NCBI GenBank assembly: GCA_937890045.1
Contig: CALBXV010000453.1
Span: 1 to 6,590, forward strand
Length of the DNA: 6,590 bases
Direction of reading: 5' to 3'
Source: an uncultured archaeon
GTDB lineage: Archaea; Thermoproteota; Nitrososphaeria; Nitrososphaerales; CALBXV01
Shown here in pieces: positions 1 to 6,068 of the stretch. How positions within the stretch are numbered: position 1 is the first letter of the stretch; every line of letters begins with the position of its first letter. Below the pieces are notes generated by a model. It saw only the letters and a list, made by a program, of their open reading frames with translations. It ran no database searches and was not told the origin of the DNA. Made by a program: the position numbers and the translations under genes.

Positions 1-4
1 TATT

Positions 5-1027
5 ATGATTCAATTGAGGAAAAATAATCAAATATCTGTTATTCAATATGGTCTTGGACCTATTGGTTGTGAGTTGGCTAAATTAGTTCTTGATAAAAAA
101 AATCTAAAACTTGTTGGTGGTATTGATGTTGATAAATCTAAGGTTGGTAAAGATCTTGGTCTTGTTATTGATTATAACAAACAACTTGGTATACCTGTTG
201 TGAATAATTTAGATGAAGCCATAAAAATTCATAAGCCTGATATAATTCTTCATGCTACTCAATCACATCTAAAGAATATCAAAAATCAAATTCTTGATAT
301 TATACAGCATGGTATAAATTTGATTTCTACTGCTGAAGAATTAAGTTATCCATGGATAAATAATAAAGAAATTGCTAATAAAATAGATTCTGAATCAAAA
401 CAGTTTGGTGTCTCTGTTCTTGGTGCAGGAGTTAACCCTGGTTATATATTAGATGCAATGGTTGTTGCGTTAACTGGTGTATCACTTGAGGTTGATAATA
501 TAGTAGCAACAAGAGTTGTTGACGCTTCAAAACGTCGATTACCTTTTCAAAAAAAAATTGGTGCTGGTTTATCAAAACAAGACTTTGATTCCAAATTAGA
601 ATCTGGAATGTTTGGTCATATAGGATTAATTGAATCATTACAAATAATCAATAATATTCTCGGATTCAAATTAACAAATATTACTAATGTAATTAAACCT
701 GTTATAGCAAATAAAAAAATTATTACTGATAGCATGACTATTGAAAAAAATCAAGTTCTAGGACTTAATCAAATTGTTACTGGTAAAATACGTGATGAAA
801 CAAAAATCAAATTAATTTTAGAAATGTATGTTGGAGCTCAAAATCCTTATGATGAAATTTCTGTAAATGGACAACCTAATCTTACTATGCATTTTAAACA
901 TGGTGTTCATGGAGATATTGCTACTCGAGCTATTATAGTTAATTCAATATCTAGAGTACTTGATTCAAATCCTGGACTTCATATAGTTACTGATCTACCA
1001 ATGGCTGGAGTTCTAAATAACAACTAA
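5..1027 (+). CDS. 2,4-diaminopentanoate dehydrogenase / dihydrodipicolinate reductase-like NAD(P)-dependent oxidoreductase
   Basis: Seen: 340 residues with an N-terminal Rossmann fold. GLGPIG at residues 16-21 fits the GxGxxG dinucleotide loop, and an acidic Asp41 ends the second strand (GGID). The middle carries STAEELSYPW (108-117), where the paired Glu111/Glu112 falls where amine dehydrogenases of this family place their catalytic Glu. GVNPGY follows at 142-147, then RVVDASKRRLP (170-180) and KIGAGL (184-189), all typical of the 2,4-diaminopentanoate dehydrogenase (Ord) group. Known of the family: Ord oxidatively deaminates 2,4-diaminopentanoate in clostridial ornithine fermentation, and relatives act on other amines. 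Inferred: a cytosolic amine or amino acid dehydrogenase of unknown substrate, since no ornithine-degradation genes lie nearby. Only 4 bases precede the ATG, so its promoter and any longer start are out of view, but length and N-terminus fit the family. It converges on pyrE. Family call is firm; exact reaction is not. Confidence 0.8.
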   Translation: MIQLRKNNQISVIQYGLGPIGCELAKLVLDKKNLKLVGGIDVDKSKVGKDLGLVIDYNKQLGIPVVNNLDEAIKIHKPDIILHATQSHLKNIKNQILDIIQHGINLISTAEELSYPWINNKEIANKIDSESKQFGVSVLGAGVNPGYILDAMVVALTGVSLEVDNIVATRVVDASKRRLPFQKKIGAGLSKQDFDSKLESGMFGHIGLIESLQIINNILGFKLTNITNVIKPVIANKKIITDSMTIEKNQVLGLNQIVTGKIRDETKIKLILEMYVGAQNPYDEISVNGQPNLTMHFKHGVHGDIATRAIIVNSISRVLDSNPGLHIVTDLPMAGVLNNN

Positions 1028-1035
1028 ATTATTAT

Positions 1036-1050
1036 AATTAACCGTTAATT
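1036..1050. terminator. Short palindrome at the convergent gene junction, possible weak bidirectional terminator
   Basis: AATTAACCGTTAATT is a 7-bp inverted repeat around a single C. It overlaps the pyrE stop codon and last codons and lies 9 bp past the stop of the plus-strand gene. On the plus strand it runs into a short T tract. The stem is nearly all A/T and the loop would have to open inner pairs, so any hairpin is weak. The junction must stop transcription from both sides, which is the main reason to list it. Confidence 0.25.
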
Positions 1051-1712
1051 TTAATATATCTTTCAAATTTATCATATGCGTTTTTATCTACTATGATTTT
1101 ATTATTAATTCTCTTTTCTAAAAGCCAATTATAGACTTCTTTTATGTTTAATATTGATTCTACAATCAATCCATCATTTTTTAAATTCTTACTAGATAAA
1201 ATATTATTTTTATCAATTTCTTCTCTATCTAAAAATACAACTATTCCAATTATGTCTATATTTTTTTGTAAATCTCTTATTTTGTTTATACTTTCAATTT
1301 TTGTTTCACCTGTAGTTAACACATCGTCAACTACTATTACTTTATCTCCTTCTTTTATGGTACCTATTATCATATTCTCGTTTTTATTTCCATAATCTTT
1401 AACTTCTTTTCTATCATATCCAAATCTTATTTGTAATTTATGTTGATTCCATAATTTTAATGCAATTGCAGCAGCTAATGGTATTCCTGTATAAGCAGGA
1501 CCGTAAATATAATCAAATTCTTTTCCAAATCTATTTATTATTGTATTTGTAAATAATTCTGCAATTTTATCTAATGATGAATTATCTTCCATTGCTTTTC
1601 TTAAACTTAAATAATATGGTGATATCCTACCGCTTTTTAATTTTGTGTCTTCAAATATTAATGCGTTTTCTTTTAATAAATGATTTAAACTCTCTATCTT
1701 GTTATTATTCAT
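1038..1712 (-). CDS. pyrE: Orotate phosphoribosyltransferase
   Basis: Transfers the phosphoribosyl group of PRPP to orotate, giving OMP, the fifth step of de novo UMP synthesis; cytosolic, active as a dimer in the family. Seen in 224 residues: KSGRISPYY (26-34) for the orotate/PRPP site, GPAYTGIPLA (71-80), the flexible catalytic loop YDRKEVKDYG (99-108), and the PRPP-binding motif VVDDVLTTGET (127-137). Length and motifs are closer to the roughly 210-residue E. coli type than to short archaeal forms. Odd: the loop His of the usual KDHGEGG is Tyr107 and the following EGG is not kept, though Arg101, Lys102 and Lys105 remain. Last gene of the pyr operon: the pyrF stop and this ATG abut (TAAATG). 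GTGAT within the pyrF end, about 10 bases upstream, could serve as a Shine-Dalgarno site. A C-terminal tail of about 30 residues is lysine- and asparagine-rich. Confidence 0.95.
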   Translation of the reverse strand: MNNNKIESLNHLLKENALIFEDTKLKSGRISPYYLSLRKAMEDNSSLDKIAELFTNTIINRFGKEFDYIYGPAYTGIPLAAAIALKLWNQHKLQIRFGYDRKEVKDYGNKNENMIIGTIKEGDKVIVVDDVLTTGETKIESINKIRDLQKNIDIIGIVVFLDREEIDKNNILSSKNLKNDGLIVESILNIKEVYNWLLEKRINNKIIVDKNAYDKFERYIKING

Positions 1713-2495
1713 TTATTCATCCATCACTTTATTTCTTATTTCAACTATGTTCTTTATTGTTCTAATTGGGTTAGTTGAACTGTAAATAGTAGATCCAATT
1801 ATCATCGCACAGTTATCTCCGCAGACTAATTTTAATTCATTTATTTGATCTAATATCTCTTTATTTTTATTCTGTCTTCCTATTCCTGGTGAAAATATTG
1901 GTCTATCTGTAATCTCTCTATATTTTTTTATAATATCAAGTTTATTTGCAGGTCCAATATAACCATCTACCTTTAATTCTTCACATATGTTTAATATTAA
2001 TTCCGTTGTTGTTATACAATTTTCTACAATCTTACTATTCAAATTATTTTCTAGCATTATATCTTTTATATGATCTCTATTAATTGGTTGATTATATATT
2101 AATTCACTTCCTACTCCAGTCATATGTGGTATTGCTAAAACTTTCATTCCTATTTCATGTGCTTTTGTTACACATTCTATTGTTGAGGAGATTCCAACTA
2201 TTGGGTGGAAAGTTATATATTCAAAACCAATTTCATATGCTTTTTCTATAATTTTTGCGTTTGATCCACTCCATTGATTCTTTCTATGAAATCCAATATC
2301 AGCTATTTTAAAATCTGCAATAAGTGGTTTATTTGTAATTTCTTTTATTTTTTTTATTATTTCTTCTCCATATTGTATCATTATAGGTAATCCTAATTTT
2401 ATTCCATCTATATGTTCTTTTATTTCATTAATTATCTTTAATGTTTGTAAATCATTTAATAGATCACTTGAATATATTATAGCAAATTTTCTCAT
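1713..2495 (-). CDS. pyrF: Orotidine 5'-phosphate decarboxylase, divergent archaeal type
   Basis: Decarboxylates OMP to UMP, the final step of the pathway. Seen in 260 residues, a TIM-barrel pattern: Asp11 on the first strand (ribose contact), Lys33 in GIKLGLP, then ADFKIADI (60-67) supplying Asp61, Lys63 and Asp66. Lys33-Asp61-Lys63-Asp66 matches the catalytic tetrad of the Methanothermobacter enzyme by my alignment. HMTGVGS (124-130), GYIGPANK (178-185) and SPGIGRQ (202-208) also follow the archaeal pattern. Odd: the phosphate-gripping Arg expected after the Gly in the last strand (VGRSIY in relatives) is Ser235 here (IIGSTIY). The usual DIPxTN is DIGFHRK, with extra residues before the next helix, and the phosphate loop is about nine residues longer. 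Arg207, next to Gln208, might compensate. The ATG overlaps the pyrD stop by 4 bases (ATGA), so translation is probably coupled. GAGG lies 12 bases upstream, far for a ribosome site. Confidence 0.9.
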   Translation of the reverse strand: MRKFAIIYSSDLLNDLQTLKIINEIKEHIDGIKLGLPIMIQYGEEIIKKIKEITNKPLIADFKIADIGFHRKNQWSGSNAKIIEKAYEIGFEYITFHPIVGISSTIECVTKAHEIGMKVLAIPHMTGVGSELIYNQPINRDHIKDIMLENNLNSKIVENCITTTELILNICEELKVDGYIGPANKLDIIKKYREITDRPIFSPGIGRQNKNKEILDQINELKLVCGDNCAMIIGSTIYSSTNPIRTIKNIVEIRNKVMDE

Positions 2496-3559
2496 TTTAT
2501 ATTATATCCTCTAAGTTCATTAATTGACTTAAATTTTTCTTCTTTTAATCTATGAGTTAATTTCTCTAATATCTTATATGTTATTCCTGGTCCATAATAA
2601 ATAAAAGCTGTTACTATAGCTAATGCGTTTGCCCCATTTTTAATTATCTCATAGGCGTCATCACCACTAAATATTCCTCCTGTACCTATTATAGGTATTT
2701 TATTATTGGTTATTGTTTGAATTTCTTTTAAAATATTGTTTGTGTTACTAAATATTTCTCTACCACTAAGTCCTACATATTCTGAAGGTATTTTTTCTTC
2801 TTTTATACGTTTTGTATTTGATATTGTTATTCCAATTTCTGAGTTAATACATATGTTAACTATATCAAATAGTTTCTCTATCTCTTCTTTGTTTTTTAAA
2901 TCATAATGCGGTAATTTTACAAATAATGGTTTATCTGTTTTTTCTTTTAGTTTACTTAAAAGTTTTTTTAATTCTTCTCTATCCTCAAAATTCTTTTCTT
3001 TACTAGTTGGACAACTTATATCTATTTCAAATATGTTGGAAAAATTATCTAATTTTTCCATTACAAAACAAATTTTTTCTATCGTGTTATCAGCTAAACT
3101 AGTTATTAAAGGCGTTAAACTATTTATGTCACTATTTTTTTTTAGAACATATTCATATCCTTTTGATGGTAATCCCATAGAATTACCTAGTGATTGATTA
3201 TCTTTGTATCTTATAAACCAAGGATGTTTATTTCCGATATTCTTATTCTTTAATACTGATCCAATGTAAGTAAAACCAAAACCAAAGTTTTGTAATGTCT
3301 CTGTTATATCTCCATCTTTATTAAGTGCTGGACCAAGACCTATTGGATTCTTAATTTTTAAGTTAGCGATTTCGGTTTCTAATATTCTATCAGTATAATT
3401 AATATTTTTTATTAAATATTGATAAATTTTTCTTCTTCTTAAAAACCATTGTCCTATATTATGTGCTTTATCGGGTGATAATTGAAATAATATAGGTCTA
3501 ATTATTTTTGGATATGTTTCTATTACTATGTTTTTATATGTATTAAATAAAAGGCCCAC
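2492..3559 (-). CDS. pyrD: Dihydroorotate dehydrogenase, class 2-like with class 1-like active-site motifs
   Basis: FMN enzyme oxidising dihydroorotate to orotate. Seen in 355 residues: an N-terminal extension with LSPDKAH (27-33), the hallmark of class 2 enzymes, which use this region to meet membrane quinone. Next come NPIGLGPALNKDG (71-83) with the FMN-site Lys81, GNKHPWFIRY (109-118), NSMGLPSKG (126-134), DISCPT (180-185), VKLP (214-217), ISNTKR (246-251), GLSGR (263-267), and the FMN phosphate region GTGGIFSGDDA (292-302) through TAFIYYGPG (317-325). Odd: the catalytic position is Cys183, as in class 1, where class 2 has Ser; the neighbouring substrate-binding Asn is Thr185; NSMGLP and VKLP also read as class 1. 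Start is GTG: an in-frame TAA lies directly upstream and the next Met is residue 128. Four bases follow the mntR stop, and no good Shine-Dalgarno is seen. Electron acceptor is inferred to be quinone; no PyrK partner is visible here. Confidence 0.93.
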   Translation of the reverse strand: MGLLFNTYKNIVIETYPKIIRPILFQLSPDKAHNIGQWFLRRRKIYQYLIKNINYTDRILETEIANLKIKNPIGLGPALNKDGDITETLQNFGFGFTYIGSVLKNKNIGNKHPWFIRYKDNQSLGNSMGLPSKGYEYVLKKNSDINSLTPLITSLADNTIEKICFVMEKLDNFSNIFEIDISCPTSKEKNFEDREELKKLLSKLKEKTDKPLFVKLPHYDLKNKEEIEKLFDIVNICINSEIGITISNTKRIKEEKIPSEYVGLSGREIFSNTNNILKEIQTITNNKIPIIGTGGIFSGDDAYEIIKNGANALAIVTAFIYYGPGITYKILEKLTHRLKEEKFKSINELRGYNIK

Positions 3560-3563
3560 TTAT

Positions 3564-4025
3564 TTATCTTCCAATTATTTTTTGGAATTTTTTATATATA
3601 TCCTTATCTTCTTTAATTAATTTAGTTATTAGGTTTATTCTGTTTACTGTTGAATATTCTAGATAATGTTCTATTTTTTCTGCATTTGTATGTGCTTCTA
3701 GTTTATTTGTTGTTACTAATTCTAAAAATTCTACTAATATTTTGTGTTTAGTAACTATTAATTTCGCTAATTCCTTTCCATCCTTACTTAATATTGCTCC
3801 TCTATATTTTTCATATATTACTAATTTATTATCATGTAATTTTTTTAGCATGGATGTTACTGTAGCTGATTTAACGTGTAATAATTTTGATATTTCAATT
3901 GGTCTTACATATCCTTTGTTTTCTATTAACTCGTATATTATTTCTATATAATCTTCCATTGTAGGCGTATATTTTCTTTTATATTTTCTATGTGCTTTAT
4001 CTAAATAATTTAATTTGCTATTCAA
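3564..4025 (-). CDS. mntR: MntR-like manganese-responsive transcriptional regulator (DtxR family)
   Basis: A winged-helix metal-dependent DNA-binding protein, usually a repressor of metal uptake when Mn(II) is bound. Seen: 153 residues aligning without gaps to Bacillus subtilis MntR (recalled sequence) at a constant offset of 17 in the regions carrying the ligands. All six metal ligands are present: Asp25, Glu28, His94, Glu116, Glu119 and His120, equivalent to D8, E11, H77, E99, E102 and H103. Asp25 in place of the DtxR/IdeR Met favours Mn over Fe. Recognition helix is near KSATVTSMLKKL (52-63), with the wing at YEKYRGAILS (71-80). A basic N-terminal tail of about 17 residues is extra. There is no C-terminal SH3-like domain, as in MntR. 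Start: TTG follows an in-frame TGA two codons earlier; the only other candidate, ATG at codon 23, would cut into helix 1. It lies 31 bp after the upstream gene and 4 bp before pyrD, so it is cotranscribed with the pyr genes. No MntR-type operator was recognised. Confidence 0.88.
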   Translation of the reverse strand: MNSKLNYLDKAHRKYKRKYTPTMEDYIEIIYELIENKGYVRPIEISKLLHVKSATVTSMLKKLHDNKLVIYEKYRGAILSKDGKELAKLIVTKHKILVEFLELVTTNKLEAHTNAEKIEHYLEYSTVNRINLITKLIKEDKDIYKKFQKIIGR

Positions 4026-4056
4026 CTTTAATCATTCTTTAATATTTTTTATTAAT

Positions 4057-5079
4057 TTACACTGCTCTTATTACTTTAAGTAGTTCAAATAATTTTATGT
4101 TCATACCAAATCTTTCTTCATTTTGTTTCATATATCGATACATTTTTAATATATCTACAAAATTATTAATAAATTTAAATTGTCCATGTAATTTTGAATT
4201 AACAACTTTGTATACAGAATCATATGGTGCATAAAATTCTAAAACTTTTTTTCTATATAATTTAAGATCATGTAAATTTTCTATTAATAACTTTGCACAT
4301 TGTAATCCAGGTATTATTCCTTCACCTAATATTGGGAACACTGTTCCTATTGCTTCACCAACTCCTACTACTTTATCTACATAAATTGGTTCACATAAAC
4401 TTGGTGGACTTACGCAAATTGGTCTACCGATTTTATTTATTATTTCTCCAGGATATTTCTCCATAAATTCATTTATTGCTGTATTATGTTTTTTATAAAA
4501 ATCACCTGCACCAACATGTGCTTCATTTTGATTTAATGGGAAATACCAAAAATAACCCGTTAATCCTTTGAATGGTTTTATAAAAAAATCTTCGTAAGGT
4601 CTTTTTTTATACTTAATTCTATACTCTAAACATGGTATCATAGTTCTATTTTTTGACATTGGTAATATTGCTCTTAATCCTGTTGAATCAATTATTAAGT
4701 CATAATTATCATAAATTTCTTTTAATTTTACATTTTTATTAAATAATACATTATGACTTTTCATCATATCATGCTCTAACCCCGCTTTATTATATGTGCA
4801 TAAACCATTTAATTCAATAAATATTTTATTTTCTTTTGTATTCCTTTTATTTTCTATTATTACCTCCATTTTCTGACCATCATGGTATAAATAATCTTCA
4901 AAGTTCAAATTGCATTCATTAGCAAATTGTTCTAGTTCTTTTTTTGTAGTTCCCCAAGCACATATTGCGGTAAAATCTTTCTCTTTTTGTCTTTCATATC
5001 CTGTAACTTCATGTTCAGAACTTAGCCTTGATATTAAATATGATCCTGTTACTCCCATTCCAATTATGGCAATTTTCAA
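4057..5079 (-). CDS. Geranylgeranyl reductase-family FAD-dependent oxidoreductase
   Basis: Seen in 340 residues: FAD-binding start IIGMGVTGSYL (5-15) with Gly7, Gly9 and Gly12, Glu29 of YER contacting the ADP ribose, LIIDSTG (128-134) as the second dinucleotide motif, YFWYFP (176-181), the family's substrate-site YxWxFP signature, and GVGEAIGTVFPILGEGI (239-255), the FAD-closing motif. Known of the family: members hydrogenate geranylgeranyl chains, in archaea saturating the isoprenoid tails of membrane lipids. Inferred: such a reductase, or a relative on another isoprenoid. Odd: the CGG-type motif after the first Rossmann segment is CAWG (40-43), the FAD-closing Asp is Glu242, and at 340 residues it is shorter than the 390-450 usual for archaeal lipid enzymes, so a paralogue with a different substrate is possible. 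Start is TTG: an in-frame TAA sits directly before it, and the first ATG (codon 8) would break the FAD loop. It has a 55-bp leader from mptA with its own TATA-like box. Confidence 0.82.
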   Translation of the reverse strand: MKIAIIGMGVTGSYLISRLSSEHEVTGYERQKEKDFTAICAWGTTKKELEQFANECNLNFEDYLYHDGQKMEVIIENKRNTKENKIFIELNGLCTYNKAGLEHDMMKSHNVLFNKNVKLKEIYDNYDLIIDSTGLRAILPMSKNRTMIPCLEYRIKYKKRPYEDFFIKPFKGLTGYFWYFPLNQNEAHVGAGDFYKKHNTAINEFMEKYPGEIINKIGRPICVSPPSLCEPIYVDKVVGVGEAIGTVFPILGEGIIPGLQCAKLLIENLHDLKLYRKKVLEFYAPYDSVYKVVNSKLHGQFKFINNFVDILKMYRYMKQNEERFGMNIKLFELLKVIRAV

Positions 5080-5108
5080 TTAAACTTATTTTATGTATTT
5101 CTATGAAT

Positions 5109-5116
5109 GATATAAA
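5109..5116 (-). promoter_or_regulatory. TATA-like box ahead of the geranylgeranyl reductase-like gene
   Basis: Read on the minus strand this is TTTATATC, centred about 34 bases upstream of the TTG start. With the usual archaeal box-to-start-site distance of about 25-27 bases, transcription would begin some 7-9 bases before the gene, giving a nearly leaderless message, which fits the lack of a Shine-Dalgarno sequence. The whole spacer is AT-rich, so such matches arise easily. If real, it would let this gene and perhaps mntR-pyrDFE be expressed apart from mptA. Confidence 0.35.
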
Positions 5117-5134
5117 TATTATATCGAATTATAT

Positions 5135-5959
5135 TTAATAGTCTATTTTCTTATGAATTTGGGCTATAGCATTGTGTTTATGAATTGATTCGTTAGATAT
5201 TATTTTAATTAATATCTCTCCTTTTATTCTCATATTATTTATCTTGGAATAACATTCTCTTACTACATCTTCCACAAATTTTCCCCTATCAAACATTTTA
5301 TCTATTAATTCAGCTTCATCTGGACTTTTTAATAATGTATAAGTTGGGGTTGTAAATGAATCTTCACATTTATTTATAATTTCCTCTATGTCTATATTAC
5401 TATCATATTCTGTCTTTATCTCAACTATTAATTGTGCTCTTTGAATATGACTCTTTCCTTTTGTCATGTTTAGACTATGTGGACATAAAGTATTTCCAAT
5501 AACTGTTGTTCTTATTTTCTTGTAATCTATATTATCTTCTTTTATTACACTTATTGTTATTTCATATGCTTCATGTGTAAATTTTTTTGTATTGATTGTT
5601 GGCTTGGTAATGAAATAATGTGTATTTATGTTAATTTCTCCAATATTAAATTCATGTTTATTTCTTAATGTATTTAAAATTCTTAATTCTATTTCTTCAA
5701 TAGATTTACTAAGATTATTTGATTCTACAACTTCATTTATACTCTCTATTATTCTAGACATGTGTATACCTTTTTTATTTTTTTTAAGGTCAATGTAAAC
5801 ATCAATATTTCCAGTATAATTCTCAATTTTTGATTTATAATTAACTTTAAATTTTGTTAATATGTTTGAAACCCCTACTTTATTTATATATTCCATTACT
5901 GATGGCTCTTTATCCTGTGTAGATTCAAAATTATATTCTTTACTCAATAATTTTATCAA
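5135..5959 (-). CDS. mptA: GTP cyclohydrolase MptA (FolE2 family)
   Basis: Fe(II)-dependent archaeal enzyme that opens GTP to a 7,8-dihydroneopterin 2',3'-cyclic phosphate, the entry to methanopterin-type or other pterin cofactors; cytosolic. Seen in 274 residues: INKVGVSN (25-32), KGIHMSR (63-69), GNTLCPH (155-161) with catalytic/metal Cys159, SHIQRA (170-175) with His171, LKSPDE (210-215) with Glu215, FVEDVVR (228-234) with Glu230, and ESIHKHNA (257-264) with His260. The spacing of these Cys, Glu and His residues matches bacterial FolE2 metal-site residues by my recalled alignment. His161 stands where many relatives have Cys (CPC). Start: no ATG lies between the in-frame TAA five codons upstream and codon 22, which is inside the conserved N-terminus, so TTG at codon 1 (or TTG at codon 5) must be used. 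First gene of the minus-strand run, divergent from the HTH gene. Bacterial FolE2 feeds folate and queuosine; that the archaeal product serves methanopterin here is inference. Confidence 0.92.
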   Translation of the reverse strand: MIKLLSKEYNFESTQDKEPSVMEYINKVGVSNILTKFKVNYKSKIENYTGNIDVYIDLKKNKKGIHMSRIIESINEVVESNNLSKSIEEIELRILNTLRNKHEFNIGEININTHYFITKPTINTKKFTHEAYEITISVIKEDNIDYKKIRTTVIGNTLCPHSLNMTKGKSHIQRAQLIVEIKTEYDSNIDIEEIINKCEDSFTTPTYTLLKSPDEAELIDKMFDRGKFVEDVVRECYSKINNMRIKGEILIKIISNESIHKHNAIAQIHKKIDY

Positions 5960-6068
5960 ATATATGTTTGATTATAACTGTTTTGTCTTAATTATTATAA
6001 TAATACATGTTTATATATAATTATAAAAAACCAGTAATTTTAAAATAATAATTTATTTATTTATTATT
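5960..6068. promoter_or_regulatory. Divergent promoter region between mptA and the HTH-protein gene
   Basis: A 109-bp, almost pure A/T spacer that must hold the promoters of both flanking genes. TTTATATATAA at 6010-6020 is the best plus-strand TATA box, about 54 bases before the ATG at 6069, predicting a leader near 28 bases. For mptA, a 14-bp perfect palindrome ATTATTATAATAAT at 5991-6004 is centred about 39 bases before its TTG and could act as TATA box or as an operator. No Shine-Dalgarno sequence precedes either gene. A short TTTA-rich run lies at 6051-6066 just before the plus-strand start. Confidence 0.45.

Noticed and set aside
432..638. Minus-strand open frame of 68 codons within the amine dehydrogenase-like gene
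   Set aside because: Its Leu/Gln-rich product is the shadow of the conserved plus-strand gene.
1144..1765. Plus-strand open frames of 83 and 63 codons (1144-1395, 1574-1765)
   Set aside because: They lie opposite the well-conserved pyrE and the end of pyrF; their Phe/Ser/Leu-rich content is what antisense reading of AT-rich coding DNA gives.
1038..2495. PyrF-PyrE fusion (UMP synthase)
   Set aside because: The genes abut as TAAATG with a clear stop between them, so they are separate proteins; only translational coupling is likely.
3742..3951. Plus-strand open frame of 69 codons opposite mntR
   Set aside because: It overlaps the DNA-binding and metal-binding parts of the MntR-like gene, and has no plausible domain.
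6051..6066. TTTA-type tandem repeat before the HTH gene
   Set aside because: Only a few short units in near-pure A/T sequence; expected by chance at this composition.
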